Assembly: GCA_964412555.1 (NCBI GenBank)
Contig: CAYPPG010000012.1
Span: forward strand, 1 to 64,000
Direction of reading: 5' to 3'
Source: CAYPPG01 sp964412555
GTDB lineage: Bacteria > Hinthialibacterota > Hinthialibacteria > Hinthialibacterales > Hinthialibacteraceae
DNA length: 64,000 nucleotides
The notes below the pieces were generated by a model. The model was not told the DNA's origin. It saw only the letters and a list, made by a program, of their open reading frames with translations, and did not search any database. This document shows positions 23,747 to 31,967 of the stretch, in pieces (position 1 is the first letter of the stretch; each line of letters starts with the position of its first letter). A program made the position numbers and the translations under genes.

Positions 23747-24229
23747 ATGAATTTATTAGACGTGATTTCTCCCCGATGTATCAAAGTTCCGCTGGAAAGT
23801 AAGACCAAAAAAGAGGTTATTGCGGAATTGGTGGATTTGATGGTTTCTATGAAAAAACTCCCCCATCGGGATGCCATTTTCGAAGCCCTTATTGAGAGAG
23901 AGGAAGTTGGGAGCACAGGCATTGGGCATGGAGTCGCTTTACCGCACGCCAAATGTGCTGAAGTGAAAGAAATTTGTGTCGCCTGTGGGATTTCTTCGGA
24001 GGGGATCGATTTCGATGCATTGGATCGGGAACCGGTACACATTTTCTTTATGATCCTCGCACCTCGAACGGCCCCAGGACAACATTTGAAAGTCATGTCG
24101 ATTTTGACTCGCTTTTTGAGCCGTGCAGCGGCACGGGAAGAAATTATCAATGCAGAAAATGCCGATGATGTCTATTCGGTTCTGTGTGAATTGAGCAAAA
24201 ATCAAACAACTTCTTCAAAACCATCATGA
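23747..24229 (+). CDS. ptsN: PTS EIIA-Ntr-type regulatory protein
   Basis: The 160-aa fructose/mannitol-type EIIA domain is phosphorylated on a His and signals nitrogen, carbon or potassium status instead of carrying sugar. The phosphorylation site is GIGHGVALPHAK (His near residue 67), with HIFFMILAPRTAPGQHLKVM downstream as in EIIA-Ntr. It overlaps hprK by 4 bp (ATGA). No EIIB or EIIC component is present in the window, which supports a purely regulatory role. Confidence 0.9.
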   Translation: MNLLDVISPRCIKVPLESKTKKEVIAELVDLMVSMKKLPHRDAIFEALIEREEVGSTGIGHGVALPHAKCAEVKEICVACGISSEGIDFDALDREPVHIFFMILAPRTAPGQHLKVMSILTRFLSRAAAREEIINAENADDVYSVLCELSKNQTTSSKPS

Positions 24230-25188
24230 AAGACGAAAAAGTACTCATGCCGGAGCCGCTGTCGGTACGGCGGCTGCTTGAATTTCAAGACCTTTATTTA
24301 GAGGTTATTGCAGGCGAGAAAGGTCTTCTGCGAAAGATCGACCGTTCTGAATTGAATCGTCCTGCATTGGAATTGGCGGGCTTTTTCAGCAAATGGAAGC
24401 CGGAGCGAGTTCAAATTCTGGGAACCGGAGAGATTGCTTATTTGGAGAACCGATTTACGGATACTTCCGTACGGGATAATCTCGCAAGGATATTTTCTCA
24501 TCATCCGCCCTGTGTGGTGATTACGAATGATCTACCGGTTTTTGATGAAATAAAAGAATTGGCGAATCAACATGAAGTGGCTTTGCTTCGTTCTCCCCAT
24601 CACTCCACTCGTTTCATAAAACGTTTGTGGGATCATTTGGAACTGGAATTAAGCCCCTATGTGGTAAGGCGGGGAGTGTTGATGGATATTTTCAATTTGG
24701 GAGTGCTTATTACCGGCCCCAGCTCCATTGGGAAAAGTGAATGCGCTCTCGATTTGTTGGCCAAGGGGCATACGTTCGTAGCCGATGATCTGATTCTGAT
24801 ACGGGGCGGTCAACTTTCGAAGCTTATAGGAGCCGGTCATTCTCCGGTTCCCCATCATATGGAAATACGCGGGATTGGAATTATCGATGTGTATCGGATG
24901 TATGGTCCGAGATGCAGCCGCATTTCCAAACAAGTGGATTTAGTCATTCAACTGGAAGATTGGGATACGGCGAAAGAGTATGAACGATTGGGAATCGAAG
25001 AGAAAAGTACGGAAATCCTGGGAATCAAAATCCCGATCTATACGGTTCCGGTCAAACCGGGAAGAAACATTGGAACGATTGTGGAAGTGGCCGTTTTGGA
25101 TTGCAAAATGAAGAGAAGTGGAATTCACATGGCGCAGGAATTTGATGAGAAATTGATTCAGGCCATGCGAAAACGTGAAGGACGTTGA
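24226..25188 (+). CDS. hprK: HPr kinase/phosphorylase
   Basis: This 320-aa enzyme phosphorylates and dephosphorylates a Ser in HPr in response to metabolites. The C-terminal kinase domain has the P-loop GPSSIGKSECALDLLAKGH (residues ~164-175), VADDLILI, the family signature EIRGIGIIDV and the C-terminal VPVKPGRN. The N-terminal domain (about 1-135) is the usual HprK regulatory fold. It lies between ptsN and ptsH, so substrate and kinase are co-expressed. Confidence 0.95.
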   Translation: MKDEKVLMPEPLSVRRLLEFQDLYLEVIAGEKGLLRKIDRSELNRPALELAGFFSKWKPERVQILGTGEIAYLENRFTDTSVRDNLARIFSHHPPCVVITNDLPVFDEIKELANQHEVALLRSPHHSTRFIKRLWDHLELELSPYVVRRGVLMDIFNLGVLITGPSSIGKSECALDLLAKGHTFVADDLILIRGGQLSKLIGAGHSPVPHHMEIRGIGIIDVYRMYGPRCSRISKQVDLVIQLEDWDTAKEYERLGIEEKSTEILGIKIPIYTVPVKPGRNIGTIVEVAVLDCKMKRSGIHMAQEFDEKLIQAMRKREGR

Positions 25189-25193
25189 GGTCG

Positions 25194-25478
25194 ATGTCGG
25201 AAAAACCGGAATTCTGTGAAGCTACATTTACAATTCTCAACGAGTTGGGATTGCACGCTCGGCCGGCAATGCTTCTCGTCCAGTCGATTTCCCGCTTGCA
25301 ATGTGAGGTGATGATCGAAAAAGACGAAGTGGAAGCCGACGCCAAAAGCATCATGGGTGTTTTGACGTTAGCGGCTGAACAGGGTAGTACGATAAAAGTT
25401 GTTGCAGAAGGTCCTGATGCGGAACAAGCGGTTCAAGTAATAGGGAAGTTGATCGATGACAAATTCGGAGAGGATTAA
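25194..25478 (+). CDS. ptsH: HPr phosphocarrier protein
   Basis: About 94 aa. The EI-dependent site is in LGLHARPAMLL (His about residue 20), and the HprK target Ser is in DAKSIMGVLTLAA (about residue 51). Both regulatory sites are therefore intact. ATG 25194 is preceded by GAGG at very short spacing, and a TTG at 25185 (MRSMSE..) behind AAGGA is the alternative start. Its 3' end overlaps the EI gene by 23 bp. Confidence 0.93.
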   Translation: MSEKPEFCEATFTILNELGLHARPAMLLVQSISRLQCEVMIEKDEVEADAKSIMGVLTLAAEQGSTIKVVAEGPDAEQAVQVIGKLIDDKFGED

Positions 25479-27252
25479 ATTAAAAGGGATCGGAATCTCC
25501 TCCGGCGTGGCTATCGGTCACGTTCGTTTGTTCCATGTTTCGACTTTGAATGTTGGCGAATCTGTCCTAATTGAAAAAAATATCGAACCCGAAGTCGAGC
25601 GATTTATCGAAGCCGTACAAAATACACGCCGGCAAATTGAAGAATTAGGCAAGCGAGTTGGCCAACGGGGGGAAGATGAAGCGTTAACGGAAGTCTTGAC
25701 GATGCATCTTCTGCTGCTCGAAGACAAGATGATTTATGACCGGACCATCAATTTGATTCGGAACGAACGGTATGGAGCGGAATATGCGCTTTCCTGTGTT
25801 GTCAAGGAAGTGGAAGAACGATATTCTGCTTTGCCGGATTTGTTTCGGGAGCGGTTTAAAGATGTAGAAGACATTTGCCGGCGGATTATGGATAATCTCA
25901 GGGGGATCCATACACAATCCCTCGAACATTTGGAGGAAGAAGCCATAATCGTGACGAAGGATTTGGCGCCGTCCGATACGGCTTCTATGAACAGAGAAAA
26001 GGTATTGGGGTTTGTTACAGAGGTGGGTGGGAAAACCTCTCATACAGCCATTCTGGCTCGTGCCTTGGAAATTCCCGCCATTGTCGGTGTCCGTGGCATC
26101 ACGAACGGGATCGTCGAGGATGATCTGGCGATTCTTGACAGCGACGACGGTGTGATCATTATCCGACCGAGCGAGGAGGATTTAACTGCTTATCGAAAGA
26201 AGCAGGATCTGTATCACGTACGGCAATCCCGTCTTTTTGAGCAAAGCCAACTGACGCCTGTCACCCTCGATGGTCATGTCATCGAGCTTCTGGCCAATAT
26301 CGAATTCGCTTCGGAAGTGGATACAATTACGAAATACGGAGCGGGGGGAGTCGGGTTGTACCGAACCGAATATTTATTTTTGAATCGACGCGGTGTTCCG
26401 TCGGAAGAAGAACAATATCAGGATTATCTGAAGGTTGCGGAAAAATTGGCTCCGGATCCGGTAACAATTCGAACGTTCGATTTGGGGGGAGATAAATTCG
26501 TGCATCCATTGGAAGCCTCGATGGAGCTGAATCCTTTTTTGGGATGCCGGGCGATCCGGTTTTGTCTTGAAAACCAACCGATTTTTCGTACGCAATTGCG
26601 GGCCATTCTCCGCGCCGGGAAAAGCAAAAATATACAAATCTTATACCCTTTGATTTCCGGATATTCTGAATTGAAAGCGGCCAATGAGTTACTCGCTTCC
26701 CTCAAAGAGGAACTCCGGCAAGATGGTGTGGAATTCAATGAAAATATTGCTGTTGGCGCGATGATCGAAGTTCCTTCCGCTGTAATTCAAGCTCGCGACT
26801 TGGCTCAAGATTTGGATTTTTTTAGTATTGGTACGAATGATTTGATCCAATATACCCTTGCGGTGGATCGAGGGAATGAAAAAATTGCTCATTTGTATCA
26901 ACCGCTTCATCCAGCCGTCCTTCGGATGATCTCGACGATCGTCGAAGTGGGAAGGGAATTCGGCATACCGGTTGATGTGTGTGGCGAGATGGCCGGTGAT
27001 CCGATATCCGCAATTGTATTGTTGAGTTTGGGGATTGAAAGACTTTCGATGGCGCCTCACGTCATACCGACTATTCGAAATATGGTTCGTTCCGTGCCAT
27101 TGGATCAATTGCATCGCCTCGGTTCTCAACTGCTGGAAATGTCTACTGTGGAGGACGCCAAACGTTTGGTGGCCGAACAATTGCCGAATTTGATACCGGA
27201 GCAAGAAGAAATTATCGGAACGTTGGAAGGATTTCTTGCCCCTCCCGAATAA
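25456..27252 (+). CDS. ptsI: PTS Enzyme I (phosphoenolpyruvate-protein phosphotransferase)
   Basis: The 598-aa protein autophosphorylates with PEP and passes phosphate to HPr. It has the N-terminal GIGISSGVAIG, active-site GGKTSHTAILARALEIPAIVG (His near residue 194), and PEP-binding GAGGVGLYRTEYLF, TFDLGGDKF, FFSIGTNDLIQYTLAVDR and VCGEMAGDP. There is no GAF domain, so it is the classical EI form and not the PtsP form. Start ATG 25456 lies within ptsH. It is the last gene of the cluster. Confidence 0.95.
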   Translation: MTNSERIKLKGIGISSGVAIGHVRLFHVSTLNVGESVLIEKNIEPEVERFIEAVQNTRRQIEELGKRVGQRGEDEALTEVLTMHLLLLEDKMIYDRTINLIRNERYGAEYALSCVVKEVEERYSALPDLFRERFKDVEDICRRIMDNLRGIHTQSLEHLEEEAIIVTKDLAPSDTASMNREKVLGFVTEVGGKTSHTAILARALEIPAIVGVRGITNGIVEDDLAILDSDDGVIIIRPSEEDLTAYRKKQDLYHVRQSRLFEQSQLTPVTLDGHVIELLANIEFASEVDTITKYGAGGVGLYRTEYLFLNRRGVPSEEEQYQDYLKVAEKLAPDPVTIRTFDLGGDKFVHPLEASMELNPFLGCRAIRFCLENQPIFRTQLRAILRAGKSKNIQILYPLISGYSELKAANELLASLKEELRQDGVEFNENIAVGAMIEVPSAVIQARDLAQDLDFFSIGTNDLIQYTLAVDRGNEKIAHLYQPLHPAVLRMISTIVEVGREFGIPVDVCGEMAGDPISAIVLLSLGIERLSMAPHVIPTIRNMVRSVPLDQLHRLGSQLLEMSTVEDAKRLVAEQLPNLIPEQEEIIGTLEGFLAPPE

Positions 27253-27517
27253 GAAAAGATTGTAATAGGCACTGTTTGCTACTTTATGTTGTGCAGACAG
27301 GATGTCCGCACCACAATTTTAGATTTTTGCAGTAACATCTTTAGTGGTTCTTTCCTTACTGTATATCCCTGTCATTTGTATTTTTCTCTAACAAACCACG
27401 TGTATTGAAATTATTTTCTGGTTCAAGTAAACAAATTCCATTTCCTTAACGGTTACCGGATTGAAAAGCGATAGAATATCGAACGAAATCATATATAACA
27501 AAGCAGGGGATAAGAGT
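27253..27517. other. Spacer before the sigma-factor operon
   Basis: About 265 bp without a convincing gene. TTG 27461 would open a longer sigma-factor frame but has no ribosome binding site. A weak CAGACAGGATGTCCGC inverted motif lies near 27295. Confidence 0.4.
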
Positions 27518-28057
27518 TTGAACCGTTCACTTCATGGTTATGAGCGATATATCCGGCCTCTTGAGGATCAGATGATCCGTTCCATCTGGCGGATCGTTCG
27601 AGATCCTGAAGAGGCTCAAGATACTCTTCAGGAAGCGCTCGTTACCATTTGGAATCGTTTTGAACGGATTATCCGGCATCCCAATCCTCGCGCATTGATC
27701 TTGAAAATCTGTATTGACAAAGCTTATGACATGATCCGAAAAAAAAGCAGAATTCCTACCGTCAGTAATCAAGAATCTGCTCTTACGAATGTCACTGATT
27801 CGAACCTTTCCGCATCCGAAATGATGTTCGAGAAAGAGGAAGAAAATGAAATCATGGACGCTATCAGCCAACTCCCACAAAATCAGGCGGTGGCTGTTTT
27901 GATGCGAATCGTACAGGATTGTTCCTATGCAGAAATTGCGCAAGTCTTGAATTGTGAAGAATCGACGGTGCGAATTCATGTTTCGCGCGGACGCGCGCAA
28001 CTCGGGAAAACGCTTTCTCATCTTGTTTCCCGATTTGGAAGTGAGGTGTCTCAATGA
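27518..28057 (+). CDS. ECF-type RNA polymerase sigma factor
   Basis: A sigma-70-family factor of about 179 aa with only regions 2 and 4. Region 2 contains RIVRDPEEAQDTLQEALVTI and ILKICIDKAYDMIRKK. Region 4 is SYAEIAQVLNCEESTVRIHV, then SRGRAQL. TTG 27518 is chosen because AGGGGA lies 7 nt upstream; TTG 27461 would add 19 residues. Its stop overlaps the next start (ATGA), coupling it to the membrane anti-sigma-like protein, the standard arrangement for extracytoplasmic stress signalling. Confidence 0.88.
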   Translation: MNRSLHGYERYIRPLEDQMIRSIWRIVRDPEEAQDTLQEALVTIWNRFERIIRHPNPRALILKICIDKAYDMIRKKSRIPTVSNQESALTNVTDSNLSASEMMFEKEEENEIMDAISQLPQNQAVAVLMRIVQDCSYAEIAQVLNCEESTVRIHVSRGRAQLGKTLSHLVSRFGSEVSQ

Positions 28058-28908
28058 CCCAATGGAAAGATAAGGATCATAGAGTTGATGAAATGGTTCG
28101 CCGTGCGTTGAAAGATGATATTTCTCCGGAACTGGATCAACGCATGAAACAGCAAATGGCCGCTTTCAGCAAACGGTTTATGGCGTTGGAAGAAGCAACA
28201 GGGTATACATTTTTGCCGTGGTTTCGGATTGATTGGCACAATTCGATTCTCGGGAAACTGGCATTTTGTTTCGCGGCATTTGCACTCCTTTTCTTATCCG
28301 CTTTCCTCCAAATGAGCGGGCCGAAAAGTTCATTTGCCACGGTGATTGGCGCGATCCGCAGTGCTGCAATCACGATCAATGCCATTGAGGATACGGTTTC
28401 CATGATTTGCAGCATTCAAGTCCGGGAGGACAACGAGAAAGGTGTTACTCATACGATTTACCGAACTTCACCGGACGTGGCGCGAATCGACTTCGGAAAT
28501 GCAGAAGAATCCATTCATGAAACCTGGTGGATGCGGAATGGACAAACAACTATTTTGAATCACAAAACACCTTATACAACAATCACGAGTTTCCATCGGT
28601 TGGTCTCTTCTCTTGCAACGGTAGACGATTTGACCAGTCATCTGGAAGAACCCTGGCAGGAACTCGAACAAGAAAAAATGCTAGGTGAGAATCTTTCTTC
28701 GTATTGTATACAAAATCACCATGAGCGATCACGGTTGGAAATCGTGATCGACGATCAATCTCATCTTCCCAGAGAAATGGTATATACCGTTCAAAAAGAA
28801 AAAAAATTTGAGAGTCCAATCACTCTCGAATTGCATTTTCAATGGAACACTCCAATCGATTCGGCTTTCATGGATCCACCACATGCTGGCAAAGAAGAGC
28901 GGGATTGA
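28054..28908 (+). CDS. Membrane-anchored anti-sigma-factor-like protein
   Basis: This 284-aa protein has a cytoplasmic N-terminus of about 65 residues (DEMVRRALKDDISPELDQRM), one membrane helix (about 70-90, LAFCFAAFALLFLSAFLQM) and a periplasmic domain of about 190 residues. That domain resembles LolA/RseB-type lipid-binding folds (TPDVARIDFGN-like RTSPDVARIDFGN, WWMRNGQTTILNH, LPREMVYTV). Position and topology argue that it holds the sigma factor at the membrane and senses an envelope ligand. No zinc-finger His-x3-Cys-x2-Cys motif is visible, so it is not a classical ZAS anti-sigma factor. Confidence 0.65.
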   Translation: MTQWKDKDHRVDEMVRRALKDDISPELDQRMKQQMAAFSKRFMALEEATGYTFLPWFRIDWHNSILGKLAFCFAAFALLFLSAFLQMSGPKSSFATVIGAIRSAAITINAIEDTVSMICSIQVREDNEKGVTHTIYRTSPDVARIDFGNAEESIHETWWMRNGQTTILNHKTPYTTITSFHRLVSSLATVDDLTSHLEEPWQELEQEKMLGENLSSYCIQNHHERSRLEIVIDDQSHLPREMVYTVQKEKKFESPITLELHFQWNTPIDSAFMDPPHAGKEERD

Positions 28909-28940
28909 TTGAAAAATATAAGAAGAGAGGAGTTTTTACC

Positions 28941-29390
28941 ATGAATATCTTTTTCGTCATTGGAGAAGTGTTGTTTATCGGATTCATTCTTCTCGCAATT
29001 GTCCTTGGAGGAAACCTTACACATTTCATTGACATTCCAAGTGTACTTATCGTTGCCGGTGGCTGTTTTTCCATGGCCCTTATGTCGTTTACGATTTCAG
29101 AAATTGCCTCCGCTTTCCTGCATGCATTTGGTGTTCCAGGGAATAAAGAAGAATTGGAATTATCGTCTTATTTTTGGGAATGCATGATTCGCAATTTGCT
29201 TCTTGTAGGAGTTTTGGGTACTGCGATCGGTTTAGTTCAGATGTTGGCATACTTGTCGGATCCGAATGCTATCGGTCCGTCTGTCGCGGTAGCTATTTTG
29301 ACGACGTTGTACGGGATTATTGTCGCTGCAATTTTCCCTTTGCCCGCCTACATCATGATTAAAAAACGAATCGCCATTGAATTCGAATAA
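28941..29390 (+). CDS. Short MotA/ExbB-like membrane protein, first of a pair
   Basis: This 149-aa protein starts at ATG 28941 behind GAGAGGAG. It has about four membrane helices. GGNLTHFIDIPSVLIVAGGC corresponds to the first helices of MotA, and LSDPNAIGPSVAVAILTTLY, then GIIVAA, to MotA helices 3-4 with the Pro-containing motif. The large cytoplasmic loop of MotA, which carries the rotor-contacting charges, is replaced by about 30 residues, and no MotB-like gene follows. Such short MotA-like proteins are poorly characterised. It is probably an ion-channel-type or scaffold protein in the stress operon led by the sigma factor. Confidence 0.7.
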   Translation: MNIFFVIGEVLFIGFILLAIVLGGNLTHFIDIPSVLIVAGGCFSMALMSFTISEIASAFLHAFGVPGNKEELELSSYFWECMIRNLLLVGVLGTAIGLVQMLAYLSDPNAIGPSVAVAILTTLYGIIVAAIFPLPAYIMIKKRIAIEFE

Positions 29391-29406
29391 AGAAAGGAAA
29401 ATGCTC

Positions 29407-29955
29407 ATGAATCCAGAAAAACTAATCGGTTATATTCTTTTTCTCCTTCTGTTCGGTTCGGCGATTGGAATCAATGCAATTGTTCTCCCTGATGTGAAAT
29501 TGTGGTATTGTTTTCGCATCTTTATTGATTTTCCGTCGATTCTTCTCGTAATGGGTGGAACCTTCGCAATAACCATCATGTCAGGTGGAATCTTCAAAAT
29601 GGAAACCAATCAAATTGCGAAGCAATATCAATGGCAAGTGATAACGTTGGGTTTAGTCGTGACGAGTTTGATCGGAATGATGATTGGATTGATCCGTGTC
29701 TTGACGAATATCGATGATCCCGGATCCATTGGTCCAGGAACTGCAACGAGCATTTTAAGTTTTGTTGTCGCAGGAATCATTCTCGCTTTGATCGCATTTC
29801 CGATGGAGGACAGATACTACAAGATGAACAAGAATTATCGTGAAATGTCACTCAGCCGGATCGCATGGTACGGATATCCGCTTGTCGTTGTTCTCTTTTG
29901 TGCACTGTCGCTTGTGATTTTGTATTTTTCAATTCAATTCGCGGAACTTACTTAA
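29407..29955 (+). CDS. Short MotA/ExbB-like membrane protein, second of a pair
   Basis: This 182-aa paralogue of the preceding gene starts at ATG 29407 (AAGGA 8 nt upstream). It has about five helices. FRIFIDFPSILLVMGGTFAI and NIDDPGSIGPGTATSILSFV, then VAGIIL, match the same MotA segments. The C-terminus adds a further helix (YGYPLVVVLFCALSLVILYF). The tandem pair probably forms a heteromeric channel-like complex. No partner with a peptidoglycan-binding or TonB-type domain is nearby. Confidence 0.7.
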   Translation: MNPEKLIGYILFLLLFGSAIGINAIVLPDVKLWYCFRIFIDFPSILLVMGGTFAITIMSGGIFKMETNQIAKQYQWQVITLGLVVTSLIGMMIGLIRVLTNIDDPGSIGPGTATSILSFVVAGIILALIAFPMEDRYYKMNKNYREMSLSRIAWYGYPLVVVLFCALSLVILYFSIQFAELT

Positions 29956-29986
29956 TCAGTAAACATAGGATCGAGAATTTGCTATG

Positions 29987-31255
29987 TTATTCATGCCTTA
30001 ATGCTACGATCGGATCGAGATTCGAGGCTCGGATCGCCGGATAAATCCCGAAAACAATGCCTACCGCCATACTAATACCCAGTGAAAGCGCCAAGCTGAA
30101 TGCACTCACGACTGTCGGCATGCCGGCAAAGAGGGTTATGAGAAAGGGGATCAATAATCCCAGCCCCATTCCGATCAAGCCGCCGGTTGTGGAAAGAACG
30201 ACGGTTTCGATCAGGAATTGAGTGATAATCTGTTTTTTCTTGGCGCCGATTGCCCGGCGAATTCCGATTTCTCTGGTTCGCTCCGTTACCGAGGCCAGCA
30301 TAATGTTCATAATTCCAATCCCGCCGACCAGCAAGCTGATCCCGGCAATCGAGCCAAGCACGATGTTGAATGTTCGTTTGGTGGCTTCCGCCTGACGCAG
30401 CAAGGCCAACGGGACACTGATTTTATAATCTGTCTTTTTGTGGAATTTTTTCAACATCGCTTCAATCCCGGCCGCTGTGGATTCCACATTCTGGATGGAA
30501 TCGACTTGGACGATAATCTGATGCAATTCCACTTTTTCCCGGGTAAAAGAGCCGGCTACACTTTTGGAAAAAATATCGCCAAATCGTTCTTTGGCAACAT
30601 TGATAGGAATATAGGCATCGATTTCCTGATCCGGCGTTTGAATATCGCCGCCCACAGTACCTGCGTTTTTCACGATCCCTACCACTTCAAAATATTCTTT
30701 GCCCAATCGCACCGTTTGTCCGATCGTGTTTTTCGTTGCCAGTAATCTACGTGATCCGTGTTCTGTTAGGACGACGACATTCGCGAGAGTATCAAAATCC
30801 ATCTGAGTCAATTCACGGCCGGCGATAAGAGGGCGTTCTACCAGTTGAAACCATTCCGGCGTTGTCCCGACCACTCGCAACTCCAACGATCTTTGTCCTA
30901 ACCGACCTTCTTTTCGCACTTCTTTTACAGGGACTGTTTTCTCTACGGTCGGGAAACTTTCTCGGATGCGTTTTTCATCTTCGTATAGAAGACCGTATAT
31001 ACTCATAAAAATGCGCACATTGGTGGTCGATTCTTCTTCGATTGATTTTTCCGAAGAAATAATAATATTTTGACTTCCCAACTTGCGGATACGGTCGAGT
31101 GCCTCTTTGCTGGCGCCTTCTCCCACGGCGAGCATGGCGATTACACTGCCGACTCCAAAGACAACGCCCAACATGGTGAGAAAAGACCGTAATTTGTGAA
31201 GTAAGAGGTTGTTGATTCCTAATTTAATTTCTCGTAGATGCTTTGAAAATTGCAT
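29987..31255 (-). CDS. MacB-type ABC transporter permease
   Basis: This 422-aa protein has one N-terminal helix (KLRSFLTMLGVVFGVGSVIA), a large MacB periplasmic core domain (about 45-270) and three C-terminal FtsX helices with ERTREIGIRRAIGAKKKQI. This is the topology of mechanotransmission ABC systems that move substrates from the periplasm out through TolC. The ATPase is a separate protein encoded just upstream, with the two genes touching at 31255. It is the last gene of the four-gene operon. Confidence 0.9.
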   Translation of the reverse strand: MQFSKHLREIKLGINNLLLHKLRSFLTMLGVVFGVGSVIAMLAVGEGASKEALDRIRKLGSQNIIISSEKSIEEESTTNVRIFMSIYGLLYEDEKRIRESFPTVEKTVPVKEVRKEGRLGQRSLELRVVGTTPEWFQLVERPLIAGRELTQMDFDTLANVVVLTEHGSRRLLATKNTIGQTVRLGKEYFEVVGIVKNAGTVGGDIQTPDQEIDAYIPINVAKERFGDIFSKSVAGSFTREKVELHQIIVQVDSIQNVESTAAGIEAMLKKFHKKTDYKISVPLALLRQAEATKRTFNIVLGSIAGISLLVGGIGIMNIMLASVTERTREIGIRRAIGAKKKQIITQFLIETVVLSTTGGLIGMGLGLLIPFLITLFAGMPTVVSAFSLALSLGISMAVGIVFGIYPAIRASNLDPIVALRHE

Positions 31256-31965
31256 TATTCATATCCCTCGATCCGCTCGATGAAGCCGTCTTTCATAAAG
31301 AGACGATGTTTTGCGTATTTTGCAATATCCCGTTCGTGTGTAACCATGATGATAGTTTTTCCCTGCTCATTGAGTTGACTCAATAGTTTCATGATCTCGA
31401 TACCCGTTCGGGAATCGAGATTCCCTGTCGGTTCATCGGCGAGTAAAATTGCCGGATCGTTGGCTAAGGATCTTGCGATAGCAACCCTTTGCTGCTGCCC
31501 GCCGGATAATTCCATCGGGCGGTGATTCAACCGTTCTTCAAGACCGACTTGGCGTGCGAGTTCGCGTGCTCGTTCGGCGCTCTCTTCCGGATCCCAGCCT
31601 TGATAGTAAAGCGGTAATTGAATGTTTTCCTCCACAGTGGACTGGGGAATCAAATTGAAACTTTGAAAGATAAATCCTAAATGCATCAAACGCATGTCGC
31701 TCAATTGATCATCATCCAATGTGCTGACATCATGACCATTGAGGATATATTTTCCATGCGTTGGGCGGTCGAGACAGCCGAGTAAGTTCAGCAAGGTGCT
31801 CTTACCGGAACCACTTGCACCGAGAATCGCCCAAAAACTGCCGACTTCGAAAGCGACACTCACGCCGGACAAGGCTTTCACTTCCTGGGTGCCCATATGA
31901 TAATATTTGTGCACATTTTCCAGCTGTGCCGCAACACCATTTGTATAGTTGGATAATTCATTCAT
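31255..31965 (-). CDS. LolD/MacB-type ABC transporter ATPase
   Basis: The 236-aa ATP-binding subunit has Walker A LGASGSGKSTLLNLLGCLDR, a Q-loop FIFQSFNLIP, the signature ELSGGQQQRVAIARSLANDP, Walker B AILLADEPTGNLDS and the switch His in MVTHERD. It powers the neighbouring MacB-type permease. It starts 2 bp after the stop of the adaptor gene and shares bases with the permease start, so the three are one transcript. Confidence 0.93.
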   Translation of the reverse strand: MNELSNYTNGVAAQLENVHKYYHMGTQEVKALSGVSVAFEVGSFWAILGASGSGKSTLLNLLGCLDRPTHGKYILNGHDVSTLDDDQLSDMRLMHLGFIFQSFNLIPQSTVEENIQLPLYYQGWDPEESAERARELARQVGLEERLNHRPMELSGGQQQRVAIARSLANDPAILLADEPTGNLDSRTGIEIMKLLSQLNEQGKTIIMVTHERDIAKYAKHRLFMKDGFIERIEGYE

Positions 31966-31967
31966 GC

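Noticed and set aside
28941..29955. Flagellar stator motA
   Set aside because: Both proteins lack the cytoplasmic motor loop and there is no motB; only the membrane segments resemble MotA.
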